64,000 bases of DNA from the NCBI GenBank assembly GCA_036562185.1, contig DATCKN010000036.1:1-64000 (forward strand). The letters are read 5' to 3'. Positions 44,151-52,879 of this stretch are shown here, one piece after another. The notes beneath the pieces were generated by a model. That model was not told the DNA's origin. It searched no databases and was given only the letters and a program-made list of their open reading frames with translations. The position numbers and the translations under genes are program-made. The first letter of the stretch is position 1, and every line of letters begins with the position of its first letter. This DNA is from Thermoclostridium sp036562185 (GTDB lineage: Bacteria; Bacillota; Clostridia; DSM-8532).

Positions 44151-45662
44151 CTACCTATTTTTTACACTCTTAATCCAATTTAGTAAATAGTTAATTTCTG
44201 ATGTTAATTCCTTCATTAAAATCAAACAGCCGAAATATACAGCACAGCCCGTAACCACACTCAAGACCAGGGTCAATACCGTGAGTTTCATATAATGCAA
44301 TACCGACCAAACTATAAGACCCATTATAATACAGCTTGACACAATTCTGAATATGGTAAGCGGATTGAAAGATATTTTCAGTATTTTTCTGCTCCTTGAA
44401 AGAGACAGGCTTAAATATACAAGGTATGCCAGTGCTGTATTGACAGCTGCTGCTCTATACCCATAGATTCTGACAAAAATGATATTCAGCCCAAGGTTTA
44501 ATGCAGCGCTTATTACTGTGTTGTAAAAAAGGGGCTTCGTGTTGGAAGTCAGTTCCCAGGCTTTATTACTGTATTCAGCAAGGCCATAAAGGAACATGCC
44601 GATAGCAACCCATATTATTACAAAACCGTGCTCATAATAATCGGAATCTAGAAACAGTTTTGAAACTGCGCCGGATAAAATGCATAACCCGGTAAGGGCA
44701 GGCAATGATACCAGCAAATAATACCTTACAGCCTGTGACAGGAAATATTCGGTCTGGGCTTTGTTATTCTGGCGCCAGTTTTTCAGTATAGAAGGGTAAA
44801 CACCACGCATTACGGCTACCAGAATAAGGTTAAAAACCGTTGATGATATCGTATAGTTTGCGTGATATATCCCCATTTGTTCTGTACCGAGGATAGGAGT
44901 TATTACGTACCTGTCTGAAAGGTTTAATATGCTCATTGTGATATTTACACCGACAAGGGGCAGGCTGTATTTCATAAACTTTTTAAGGATTTTTTTGGAA
45001 AAGTATTTGAAAGTAAAATACCTATATACTTTAAGCCTAAGTACGATTATTGCTATAACAATAGTGTCCACAACTATATTGCTTATAACAGCAGAAGCCG
45101 GTGTATAATCATTGGTTTTATACTTATATACCAGGAAAACAGTAAGTAACAACTTCATCGACACTGAAAAAATAGAAAGGGAAAGAAGGAGTTTTGTTTT
45201 TCTCGTTGCCGACAAAATTGACAAAAGAACCTGGTTTGTATTGTATGTAACAAACATGAACAGGCTCAGAATGAATAACTGGGTAAGGTAAGCTTCCTTA
45301 AACGGATCGATAAGAAATATACCCACGAGGCCTGCGCTAAAAACAACGGCATTTGTACATAACCACAGAGTAAAAGATGTTGAGTAAAAAAGGGTGGTTC
45401 TTTTACCGGTTTCAAATGAGTTGGCATAGCGGTAGACCGACTGGTTCAGCCAGCCCAGCAGCAAAAACGATGAAATATTTATTGTAGTGGTGATAAGGCC
45501 ATAATAACCATATACTTCAGGTGCAAAAAAGCTGGTATACAGCGTTATTGTAATAAGGCCAATCAGGCCTTCTATTATTCTTGCAGGAAGATACAGCATT
45601 GTATCTTTTACCATTATTTTTTTTACTTCATGTGTAGTTTGTGTATTCAAGCGCTCACCCAC
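44151..45662 (-). CDS. Polysaccharide flippase (Wzx/MATE-like)
   Basis: A 503-residue protein with about fourteen transmembrane helices, of the polysaccharide biosynthesis/MurJ-like flippase superfamily (MLYLPARIIEGLIGLITITLY at the first helix, NITMSILNLSDRYVITPILG midway). It should move lipid-linked glycan units across the membrane. The start is uncertain: GTG 45662 has no clear ribosome site and ATG 45614 is an alternative. It lies 45 nt upstream of the csaB fusion gene and 92 nt downstream of the CapK-like gene. Confidence 0.85.
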   Translation of the reverse strand: MGERLNTQTTHEVKKIMVKDTMLYLPARIIEGLIGLITITLYTSFFAPEVYGYYGLITTTINISSFLLLGWLNQSVYRYANSFETGKRTTLFYSTSFTLWLCTNAVVFSAGLVGIFLIDPFKEAYLTQLFILSLFMFVTYNTNQVLLSILSATRKTKLLLSLSIFSVSMKLLLTVFLVYKYKTNDYTPASAVISNIVVDTIVIAIIVLRLKVYRYFTFKYFSKKILKKFMKYSLPLVGVNITMSILNLSDRYVITPILGTEQMGIYHANYTISSTVFNLILVAVMRGVYPSILKNWRQNNKAQTEYFLSQAVRYYLLVSLPALTGLCILSGAVSKLFLDSDYYEHGFVIIWVAIGMFLYGLAEYSNKAWELTSNTKPLFYNTVISAALNLGLNIIFVRIYGYRAAAVNTALAYLVYLSLSLSRSRKILKISFNPLTIFRIVSSCIIMGLIVWSVLHYMKLTVLTLVLSVVTGCAVYFGCLILMKELTSEINYLLNWIKSVKNR

Positions 45663-45754
45663 AATATTCTATAATGTTAGGTTTATTAAATACAGTAATC
45701 AATAAGTTCAAAAACAGTTTCAACCAGTATTGTGGCAAATATAAAAAATCCCGC

Positions 45755-47113
45755 TTATATGCTAATGGGGAACTCCCGTTTTGAATATCTGATTTTACCT
45801 GATGCGGTGGGTTCAATCATGTCGGTATATTCCACTTTAATGTTAACCGGACCCATTAACTTATATATTTCATTTATGTAAGACTGGACTTCATTTTCTT
45901 TAAAACTGTCGCTTTTTATAATTTTCAGAAGCATATCCCTTCTTGTTTGCTGTATTATCTGGAACTGCCTTATGCTGGGATAACTTCGTGCAAGATTGCA
46001 AAAGTAAACGGCATGTACATAATTGCCGTTTAACGATACAAATATATCATCTTCGCGACCCTGTATTTTCTCAATAAGCGGAAGATTCCTTCCGCATTTG
46101 CAGCTTTCTGCCGATAATGCCGCAACATCACCAAGCAAATATCTCAGCCTTGGCATAGAAAAATTATTCAGGTCGGTAATAACAACAAGGCCGGATTTTC
46201 CGGGTTCAACAGGTTTTCTTGTTTCAATGTCCAAAATTTCAACTATCATGTTTTCAGCCGAAATATGCATTTTCCCACATGGGCATTCATAGGCTATTAT
46301 ACCTGCATCCCTTGCACCGTATTCATTGATCACCGGGCAGCCAAAGACATTCTCAATGGTTTCCCGCTGAAAGTCATAAAGGGTTTCCGAAGTGGAGACA
46401 ATACCTGTAACCTTATATTTTAATTTTAAATTTTTCTTCAGCATTAACTGGGCCAAAAGGTATAATGCTGAAGCATAGCCGTAGAAATATTTCGGTTTCT
46501 GGAAATTTATCATTTTCACATACTGATGTATGGATTGCGGATTCAGGCTATACGCAGAAATAAAAACAATGTTTTTCAGAAACCTTTCTTTCATATTGTA
46601 TATAAGGTTTTCCCTTTTATTTAATTCAAGGGGGTTTCCCCATACCATAAGGCACTTGTCGCCAATGTTTATATCCCACCATGAAAGCCCGCGCCACCTG
46701 GCGGCCTCCGAGTATTCGGCAGTGGGCCTGTCGATATAGAATCTTACCGGCTCGCCCGTTGAGCCGCCTGATTTATTAGGTACAAGGCTGTTTTTATCGG
46801 TATTCATGCAAATAAGGGAATCAATGCCGCTGTTTACCTGCTGCTTTGTAAGAACAGGAATTTCATGCAGTGCTCTGAATGCATCCTCTTCTATTAACGG
46901 AACTAAATCCTTATATGGAGAATAAGCAGGTACATATTTAACGCAATGCAACAGCAATTTCTTCAGTTTTTCCCTCTGAAGATTGCGAAGTTCTTCTTTT
47001 GAAAAAAACTGGCTTTTTTGCATGGAGTTCACGTAATCTATCGTATTGTTACCCTTTGCAATATGCATAAGAGGAAAAACTATTTTTCGTATTGCAGCAG
47101 CATTTAAGTCCAT
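45755..47113 (-). CDS. CapK/PaaK-like adenylate-forming protein
   Basis: A 452-residue protein resembling phenylacetate-CoA ligase and CapK: NKSGGSTGEPVRFYIDRP, NEYGARDAGIIAYECPCG, with a likely structural CPCGK...CKCGR cysteine set, and SGKIRYSKREF at the C-terminus. CapK-type proteins sit in capsule clusters, where the acyl or amino acid group they activate is usually unknown. It heads the minus-strand glycan set. ATG 47113 follows AAAGGGGA. Confidence 0.82.
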   Translation of the reverse strand: MDLNAAAIRKIVFPLMHIAKGNNTIDYVNSMQKSQFFSKEELRNLQREKLKKLLLHCVKYVPAYSPYKDLVPLIEEDAFRALHEIPVLTKQQVNSGIDSLICMNTDKNSLVPNKSGGSTGEPVRFYIDRPTAEYSEAARWRGLSWWDINIGDKCLMVWGNPLELNKRENLIYNMKERFLKNIVFISAYSLNPQSIHQYVKMINFQKPKYFYGYASALYLLAQLMLKKNLKLKYKVTGIVSTSETLYDFQRETIENVFGCPVINEYGARDAGIIAYECPCGKMHISAENMIVEILDIETRKPVEPGKSGLVVITDLNNFSMPRLRYLLGDVAALSAESCKCGRNLPLIEKIQGREDDIFVSLNGNYVHAVYFCNLARSYPSIRQFQIIQQTRRDMLLKIIKSDSFKENEVQSYINEIYKLMGPVNIKVEYTDMIEPTASGKIRYSKREFPISI

Positions 47114-47155
47114 TTTTATATCCCCTTTCAGGACCCAGAAAACTTCCGTTATTAT

Positions 47156-47182
47156 ATTATAGCAACCGGGGTAATTTCGCAA
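47156..47182 (-). promoter_or_regulatory. Possible promoter of the minus-strand glycan genes
   Basis: TATAAT on the minus strand (47161-47156) is preceded by TGC (extended -10). A TTGCGA (47182-47177) lies 15 nt upstream, which is short. Confidence 0.45.
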
Positions 47183-47246
47183 GTAATTCCTGGCTGCACA
47201 TTCCTAAGCTGTATTCCGCTAAAAGTTTCTGAATTGCACAATGCAT

Positions 47247-47276
47247 AAAAAAGGGACTGCTTTGCTTAGCAGTCCC
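47247..47276 (-). terminator. Terminator of the trxB-glutaredoxin unit
   Basis: On the minus strand GGGACTGCT (47276-47268) pairs with AGCAGTCCC (47261-47253), followed by TTTTTT. Confidence 0.85.
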
Positions 47277-47304
47277 CAGAGGGAAGAATACAGGAGTTTA
47301 AATT

Positions 47305-47535
47305 CTACTGATTTATCAGCTCGTCAATTCTGGTTCTGTTGAATCCAACGATTATGTTTCCGTCGATATCGATAACCGGAACACCTCTTTGCCCTGATTT
47401 CTGGATCATTTCCCTTGCTTTCGCGGGATCGGCTGATACATCAATATCCTCATAAGGTATATTTTTTTCTGAAAGGTAATTCTTTGCCATGACACAATAA
47501 GGGCAAGTAGGTGTTGAATAAACTGTAACTTTCAT
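47305..47535 (-). CDS. Glutaredoxin-like (NrdH/YruB type) protein
   Basis: A 76-residue thioredoxin-fold protein with the redox pair CPYC (11-14) and the cis-proline region RGVPVIDIDGNIIVGF. It lies 49 nt after trxB in the same orientation, so it is probably reduced by thioredoxin reductase rather than glutathione, as for NrdH-type redoxins; that is inference. GGAGCTGTT precedes the ATG. Confidence 0.88.
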   Translation of the reverse strand: MKVTVYSTPTCPYCVMAKNYLSEKNIPYEDIDVSADPAKAREMIQKSGQRGVPVIDIDGNIIVGFNRTRIDELINQ

Positions 47536-47584
47536 TTAAACAGCTCCTTTCTAAAAATAATAACGACCGTTTTAATAAAAAATG

Positions 47585-48535
47585 TTAGACAAATTTTCCT
47601 GGTTCCGGTTTTAATCCTGCTATATAACGTCCGGCCATAATCGCAGCAACAGTGCCGTCTCCCACGGCGGTAGTAATCTGCCGTATTTCTTTTTTGCGCA
47701 CGTCTCCTGCTGCGAAAACTCCTTTCACTGAGGTCTGCAAATTCTCATCCGTTATAATATAACCATAGTCGTCAATTTCAATCTGCCCCCTGAATAAAGA
47801 GCTTTGTGGCTGCATGCCGATATAAATGAATATACCGTCTATATCCATTTCATATGTCCTGTTATTTTTATTGTCAAATAATTTAACACCGGTAACAAAA
47901 TCACTGCCGTTTATGGCTTTTACTTCGGTATTAAACAGAACTTCAACCGATGGATTTTTAAAGAGCTCCTCCTGGGCTGATTTTGTGGCCGAAAAATGAT
48001 CCCTTCGGTGCACAACGAAAACCTTTTTTGCATAACGTGTCAGGAAAACAGCTTCTTCAACAGCTGCATCACCTCCACCCACTACAATGACATTAGCGTC
48101 ATAATAAAAAGCGCCGTCACATGTCGCACAGTAATGAACACCTTTTCCTGTGAACCTTTCTTCACCTTCAACATTAAGCTTGCGTGGCACCGACCCGGTT
48201 GCAATTATTACCGAACGGGCATAATAATCAGCTTTTGCTGTTTCAAGTTTTTTTATTTCACCTGAAAGATCTATCTGTTTAATATCCTGCATGTCATTAA
48301 TTTGCGCACCGAAATCAACAGCCTGTTTTTTCATGTTGTTTACCAGGTCGATTCCCCTGATGATACCATTTGTCCCAGGGTAGTTTGCAACCTGGTATGT
48401 GCTGGCAACCTGCCCTCCAACCACGTTTTGATCGACAACTACAGTGTTAAGCATTGAGCGTGCTGCGTATATTGCCGAGGTTAATCCCGCAGGACCGCCA
48501 CCCAGTATCAAAACATCGCATTCTGTCCTGTTCAA
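47585..48535 (-). CDS. trxB: Thioredoxin reductase
   Basis: A 316-residue FAD/NADPH disulfide reductase of the low-molecular-weight type. It has LGGGPAGLTSAIYAAR at the start, the redox cysteines in CATCDGAFY (C136, C139), GGGDAAVEEA for NAD(P)H, and FAAGDVRKKEIRQITTAVGDG. It begins at TTG 48535 behind AAAGGGGG. In this unit its protein substrate is likely the downstream glutaredoxin-like protein. An NADPH or ferredoxin-type donor cannot be told from sequence alone; the nucleotide motif favours NADPH. Confidence 0.92.
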   Translation of the reverse strand: MNRTECDVLILGGGPAGLTSAIYAARSMLNTVVVDQNVVGGQVASTYQVANYPGTNGIIRGIDLVNNMKKQAVDFGAQINDMQDIKQIDLSGEIKKLETAKADYYARSVIIATGSVPRKLNVEGEERFTGKGVHYCATCDGAFYYDANVIVVGGGDAAVEEAVFLTRYAKKVFVVHRRDHFSATKSAQEELFKNPSVEVLFNTEVKAINGSDFVTGVKLFDNKNNRTYEMDIDGIFIYIGMQPQSSLFRGQIEIDDYGYIITDENLQTSVKGVFAAGDVRKKEIRQITTAVGDGTVAAIMAGRYIAGLKPEPGKFV

Positions 48536-48626
48536 AGTAATGCCCCCTTTGCACTGATTATACTTTGCATTCAGGGAAGTGTTTTATTTTTATATACCCG
48601 TTTTGAAAAGAAAAAAACCGTAAATT

Positions 48627-49526
48627 TCACTCATCTATTGCGAAGGATTGGCCATATACCGCGTTGCTGAAAGCCTTTTCTGCGTCTTTTATGCTCAGCC
48701 CCGATATTTGGATTTCTTCAAGCCTACCCCTTCCGATACCTGCGTGTATTGACTGATAAAGGTAATTAATGGCCTGTGGTTTAAATCCAAGCAGCCTGGC
48801 ACCAATTGTATCCACAGATACGGGATCGGTTCCGGCAATAACCATTCCTGCATTTTTGGCAATCCCTTTAACAGGCCCGGTACCTATCATGGCAGGCATA
48901 GTGCTTAGAATTGATAAATCAATGGGAATTACTTGAGCCATTGCCCGTATAAAGCCATGAAGATCTTCATGAATGCCACGGTTCTTTTTCGGATGCCCGT
49001 GTTCTTCAGCAGGAGGCCAGGAAAGGGCAACATTTTTTATGCAGGCCGACATTCCTGCTTCTTCATGCTGCTTCAATTGAGTAAACGAAATATGAAAGGT
49101 CATTTCATTTAAAAGGGTGTTTATTTTGGTTTTCCCCGGATAATTGTGATTTAGCGCAATTTCGGTAAACGGACCATGATTCAGATCTATAAATTCAACC
49201 GATTCCTGGTTTATAATCTCTGTAATACCCAGTTCATCAAGAATTTCACCTGTTTCTTTGGAACCCGAACCGCATGCAATTACTATTCTTTTTGGTTTTT
49301 GCTCCTTTATAAAAGATATTAGTGTTCTCAATGTATTATGACCTGTTACCACGGCGTGTTCCGGCGGGATATTTTTCACGAAGTTGGGTGTTATTACGAC
49401 AACATCATCATTTCTTATCATGTTTTTGGCCTGAATTAAAGAAAGAGCGTCCAGCAGGCACTTGCTTTCATCCTCAAAGTTCTGCGAAATCCCGACATTG
49501 GACAGTGGAACCCTGCGCTCACGCAT
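48627..49526 (-). CDS. DUF362 domain protein
   Basis: A 299-residue protein of the DUF362 family (RIVIACGSGSKETGEILDEL, FIDLNHGPF, then NVALSWPPAEEHGHPKKN, and AGTDPVSVDTIGARLLGF). DUF362 proteins often carry ferredoxin domains; this one does not and has few cysteines. Function is not established, though relatives appear in Fe-S and anaerobic metabolism contexts. It lies 91 nt upstream of trxB. AGGAGGAG precedes the ATG. Confidence 0.8.
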   Translation of the reverse strand: MRERRVPLSNVGISQNFEDESKCLLDALSLIQAKNMIRNDDVVVITPNFVKNIPPEHAVVTGHNTLRTLISFIKEQKPKRIVIACGSGSKETGEILDELGITEIINQESVEFIDLNHGPFTEIALNHNYPGKTKINTLLNEMTFHISFTQLKQHEEAGMSACIKNVALSWPPAEEHGHPKKNRGIHEDLHGFIRAMAQVIPIDLSILSTMPAMIGTGPVKGIAKNAGMVIAGTDPVSVDTIGARLLGFKPQAINYLYQSIHAGIGRGRLEEIQISGLSIKDAEKAFSNAVYGQSFAIDE

Positions 49527-49680
49527 GCAAATCTCCTCCTTGTATTGTTATTATTTCAATTAATATGAGAATTAAAACGAGAATCAGAAAAGTCTTTTGC
49601 ATGTGACAGCATGTTTTGTGATCAGGCTTCGCTGAAACCGTATATTAAAATGCCATAAGGGGAATGCCTGCAAAATTGCC

Positions 49681-49779
49681 AAAAAAAATCGGAGCTTAAG
49701 CTCCGTGCATTAGAAAATCTTTTATATATAGTCATAAAAGAAAGGAGGTAAAAGTATGTTAAAAAGTATCAGTGTACGA
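49681..49779 (-). ncRNA. Candidate small regulatory RNA with an anti-Shine-Dalgarno-like segment
   Basis: On the minus strand a promoter (TTGTTC, 18 nt, TATAAT) would start transcription near 49779. The predicted RNA of about 100 nt has a 5' hairpin (GTATC...GATAC, 49782-49766), an unpaired stretch with ACCTCCTTTCT, and a perfect terminator CGGAGC-TTAA-GCTCCG (49705-49690) followed by eight T. The ACCTCCTTTCT segment equals the 3' end of Firmicute 16S rRNA, so it could base-pair with ribosome sites of target mRNAs. Read on the plus strand the same sequence is a strong ribosome site with a 9-codon frame. No plus-strand promoter is seen. Confidence 0.45.
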
Positions 49780-49785
49780 TACTAA
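49756..49785 (+). CDS. Possible 9-residue peptide (alternative reading of the small-RNA locus)
   Basis: AAAGGAGGT (49741-49749) precedes ATG 49756 by 6 nt, and a frame of nine codons (MLKSISVRY) ends in TAA. The ribosome site is perfect, but no promoter lies upstream on this strand and nothing follows. I prefer the minus-strand small-RNA reading. Confidence 0.2.
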   Translation: MLKSISVRY

Positions 49786-49814
49786 TTATAGAGATTTTAC
49801 CCTGTATAGAACAA
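49785..49814 (-). promoter_or_regulatory. Promoter of the candidate small RNA, overlapping an inverted repeat
   Basis: TTGTTC (49814-49809) and TATAAT (49790-49785) are 18 nt apart on the minus strand. The -35 overlaps TATAGAAC (49805-49812), which is repeated inverted as GTTCTATA at 49839-49846, a possible operator. Confidence 0.5.
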
Positions 49815-49849
49815 GAGACAAAATTAACTAATTTAAGAGTTCTATAGAC

Positions 49850-50250
49850 AAAATGTTTGTTAAATTTTAATTATGACGCTTCCAGTCCCGTACTACTGCC
49901 GGGATTACCGTATATCAGCAGATATGAAGCATTTTGGTATCCTGTTGTTTTTAATGGTTTGATACTTAAAAATTTAATAATTTTAAATATCAAAAAGCAG
50001 GTTATATGATTGTTGTGTTTCGGTTAACAGCCGGATTATCTTCGCCCTGGCTTCATAGTTTCTGACTGCATTACGCATGGCTTTTCATTCTGTCGTGTTA
50101 TCATGCAGTAAATTTACGGTGCTGCTTCGAACCTGTGTTGATTGGTTGCATCTGTTGCTGTAAAATGGTGTACATGATCCGCAGGGTATGCATCCGAAAA
50201 ATTCGGTTGTATTTTAAATTTAACGGATACAATAAATAAGGGTTGATTTT
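49850..50250. other. Gene-free stretch before mrnC
   Basis: About 400 nt with no frame carrying a ribosome site on either strand and no strong hairpin. A weak TTGTAT/TACAAT pair (50207-50233) has only 15 nt spacing and may drive mrnC. Confidence 0.5.
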
Positions 50251-50682
50251 ATGAATACAAAACCTGATATACAGTTTATTAACCAGTTATCCCCACTGGT
50301 TTTGGCTTTTGTAGGGGATTCGGTGTTTGATTTGTTTATCCGGAGCCGTCTTGTAATGAAAAAAAGAGAGTCGGCGCATAAAATGCATGTTAAGGCGATA
50401 AATTATGTTAAAGCTTCGGCTCAGAGCAAAATAATCAGTGAACTTTTGGATAAGCTTAATGAAGAAGAAAAAATTATTTATAAAAGAGGAAGAAATTCGA
50501 AATCTGCTACGGTTCCAAAGCATGCAGATGTTTTGGATTACCGGAGGGCAACAGCCTTTGAAGCCGTTCTTGGATATTTATATTTGCTGGGTAAGTATGA
50601 GCGCCTGGAAGAGATTATGAATATGGCTGCAGAAATTATTGAGGAGGAAGGAGATAAACCCGATGGGGAAAAAGAAGAATGA
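50251..50682 (+). CDS. mrnC: Mini-ribonuclease III
   Basis: Mini-III matures the ends of 23S rRNA. The 143-residue protein is an RNase III catalytic domain without a double-strand RNA-binding domain, with the conserved AFVGDSVFDLFIRSRL, RGRNSK and RRATAFEAVLGYLYLLG acidic motifs. It overlaps rlmB by 20 nt, the common Firmicute order mrnC-rlmB (cysS, which often precedes it, is absent). Confidence 0.93.
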   Translation: MNTKPDIQFINQLSPLVLAFVGDSVFDLFIRSRLVMKKRESAHKMHVKAINYVKASAQSKIISELLDKLNEEEKIIYKRGRNSKSATVPKHADVLDYRRATAFEAVLGYLYLLGKYERLEEIMNMAAEIIEEEGDKPDGEKEE

Positions 50683-51487
50683 TGACAGGAAATATTACCG
50701 TGAAGACAGGAATGAATCAAGCGAGGAATCGGGAAGGCTTGAAGGGAAAAATCCGGTACTTGAAGCACTTAAGGCAGATCATGCCATCAACAGGATTTAT
50801 ATTGAAAAAGATTTGAAGGATCCCGTTTTAGAAAAAATCTATGCCATTGCAAGGAGCAAAGGCATTGTTGTTACGTACCTGGAAAAAGCTAAAATGGATC
50901 AAATGGCGGAAACAAGGAATCATCAGGGAGTCATTGCCGATGTGGCACCATACTCTTATGCAGAGGTTGATGATATACTGGAAAAAGCAAATAGCCTTGG
51001 GCAGCCTCCGTTTGTATTCATACTTGATGGCATAACCGATCCCAATAACCTGGGTTCAATTATCAGGACGGCTGAATGTGCAGGAGTGCATGGCATTATA
51101 CTCCCAAAAAGGAGATCAGCCTCCCTTACTCCTGTTGTGGCCAAGGTTGCGGCAGGAGCTGCAGAACATATACCAATTGCAAGAGTCACAAATCTGACAA
51201 GGACAATACAGGATTTAAAAGATAAAGGCCTATGGATTGCCGGAGCGGATGTTGCAGGTGAAACCAGCTATTACAAATATGATTTCCAAAGCCCCCTGGC
51301 AGTTGTAATAGGAAGTGAGGGGGAAGGGATCAGCCGCCTGGTTCGGGAAAACTGTGATGTACTTATAAGAATTCCGATGTATGGGGAAATTAATTCCCTT
51401 AATGCCGCCGTTGCCGCTGCCTTAATAGCGTTCAGAGCAGCCGAAAAAAGGGAGGAGGCAGGCCTTTTGGGGAAAAAGTCCTTGTAG
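50663..51487 (+). CDS. rlmB: 23S rRNA 2'-O-methyltransferase RlmB (TrmH family)
   Basis: A 274-residue SPOUT methyltransferase. After a basic N-terminal tail the substrate-binding domain begins GKNPVLEALKADHAINRIYI. The knot motifs are LDGITDPNNLGSIIRTAEC, GSEGEGISRL and IPMYGEINSLNAAVAAA. In Escherichia coli RlmB methylates G2251 of 23S rRNA; the exact target here is inferred. ATG 50663 follows AAGGAG; longer starts overlap further into mrnC. Confidence 0.92.
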   Translation: MGKKKNDDRKYYREDRNESSEESGRLEGKNPVLEALKADHAINRIYIEKDLKDPVLEKIYAIARSKGIVVTYLEKAKMDQMAETRNHQGVIADVAPYSYAEVDDILEKANSLGQPPFVFILDGITDPNNLGSIIRTAECAGVHGIILPKRRSASLTPVVAKVAAGAAEHIPIARVTNLTRTIQDLKDKGLWIAGADVAGETSYYKYDFQSPLAVVIGSEGEGISRLVRENCDVLIRIPMYGEINSLNAAVAAALIAFRAAEKREEAGLLGKKSL

Positions 51488-51510
51488 AATGATATAAAAA
51501 CTAATATACT
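51482..51510 (+). promoter_or_regulatory. Promoter of the complex-I-like genes
   Basis: TTGTAG (51482-51487) and TATACT (51505-51510) are 17 nt apart, overlapping the rlmB stop, with GGGGGA and the first gene about 35 nt downstream. Confidence 0.6.
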
Positions 51511-51544
51511 ATTTAAAGATACACATTATTCTGGGGGACAAAAT

Positions 51545-52879
51545 ATGGGTTTTATGGTGTTGTGTATGGTACTCGTGCCGTTGATTTTGTTTTTTGTTAC
51601 GATGTTTTCCAAAGGCAAAGGTACGTATTTAATAATAACAGTGTCGGGAATTTTTTTTCTCATATGCACTCTTATTATGTTTTTAAGCCCCAATATGGCG
51701 GATATTAACATGCCATCGCTTTTATGGAGAATAATTTCACTTCTGACGGTGGTTTTAATTTTTATACGTTCAATATGGGACAAGCAGTATATAATATCCA
51801 TATTTACCTTTTTTCAGGCAATAATACTGGTGCTGTTTGAAATACTGATTTCACCTGCAGAACCCGAGCGTTATTTGTATTTTAACTTCAATGAAAGGCT
51901 GCTGTTGCTGTCGGGCGCCGTAGTTATTATATTATTTATCCCCTTTATTATCTATTGCCTGAAGAAACTGGAAAATAATTCATTGAATAAATTAAGGCAT
52001 TTTGGCATGGGGTTTGTCCTGATGCTTTCGTCTTTTGCCGGATTAATGGCTGCAAAAAGCATGACAGGGCTGTTTCTATTCTGGCAATGGCAATATATAT
52101 CAGGGTATTTGTTTTTGCGGGTATTCGGTCAAACTGCCGGAGCAAAATCTTTTCCGCGGGTTATTGTTTATATCCAGCAGGCAGCGCTTACATTATTTTT
52201 ATCAGTGAGTGTTGTTGCATTTAAATTAACAGGCTTTCTGTCAATGCAGGACTTTATAAACGGGTTTGGGAACATATCAGAATTTATGGCTTTAATAATA
52301 TTCGTTTCTGCAATTCTAATGGGATTATTAGTCCCCGAGAATTTCATACCATGGTTTGACTCATCCCGGGCTGTACCGATAGCCGGCCTTTATTTAATTA
52401 TTTTTTCGTTGATTGTGCCATATGGAGTATTATTGAAATTCCGCCCGTTGTTTAATAATTTATACAACGGTGTTATCTCACTTATGATTCTTTACGGAAG
52501 TCTTTTGGTTTTCGCAGGTGCATACTTCGCTCTGCTGTTTTGCAAAAGCAGGCACAGTATTTTAAGCATGATTATGTGTATAGCCGGTTTGGCGGTAACC
52601 ACGGTTTTCAATAAAATTCAGTCGGGCAGGATTTTCCTGGATGGTAATCCTTTACCCCTGCTTGTGATCATTGCCGGAATCGTACTAACCGTGGCATATA
52701 TAATTATGTGGATTTCATTTATTTTTACCCGTCCCGGCGATACCTCTGAGTGCATTGATGAGCACATGCTGGTTTCCATTATTCCGTTCAACATAAATTA
52801 TGGCCTGATAATTAAAATCAGTTGGATTGCCATATCTGCTCTTACTTTGGGGGTGAGCCTGTCGTGCTTGGTAAAATAA
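51545..52879 (+). CDS. Complex-I/Ech antiporter-like membrane subunit (NuoL/M/N type), degenerate
   Basis: A 444-residue protein with about twelve to fourteen transmembrane helices and the layout of antiporter-like subunits of complex I, Mrp and energy-converting hydrogenases. Where the family has the fifth-helix glutamate (FWE), this has FWQWQ at 179-183. Where NuoL has GKSAQLPLQTWL, this has MGLLVPENFIPWF (about 259-271), so the pumping lysine is also missing. All ORF features and the GGGGGA ribosome site are sound, so the gene is not an obvious pseudogene. First of four coupled genes. Confidence 0.72.
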   Translation: MGFMVLCMVLVPLILFFVTMFSKGKGTYLIITVSGIFFLICTLIMFLSPNMADINMPSLLWRIISLLTVVLIFIRSIWDKQYIISIFTFFQAIILVLFEILISPAEPERYLYFNFNERLLLLSGAVVIILFIPFIIYCLKKLENNSLNKLRHFGMGFVLMLSSFAGLMAAKSMTGLFLFWQWQYISGYLFLRVFGQTAGAKSFPRVIVYIQQAALTLFLSVSVVAFKLTGFLSMQDFINGFGNISEFMALIIFVSAILMGLLVPENFIPWFDSSRAVPIAGLYLIIFSLIVPYGVLLKFRPLFNNLYNGVISLMILYGSLLVFAGAYFALLFCKSRHSILSMIMCIAGLAVTTVFNKIQSGRIFLDGNPLPLLVIIAGIVLTVAYIIMWISFIFTRPGDTSECIDEHMLVSIIPFNINYGLIIKISWIAISALTLGVSLSCLVK

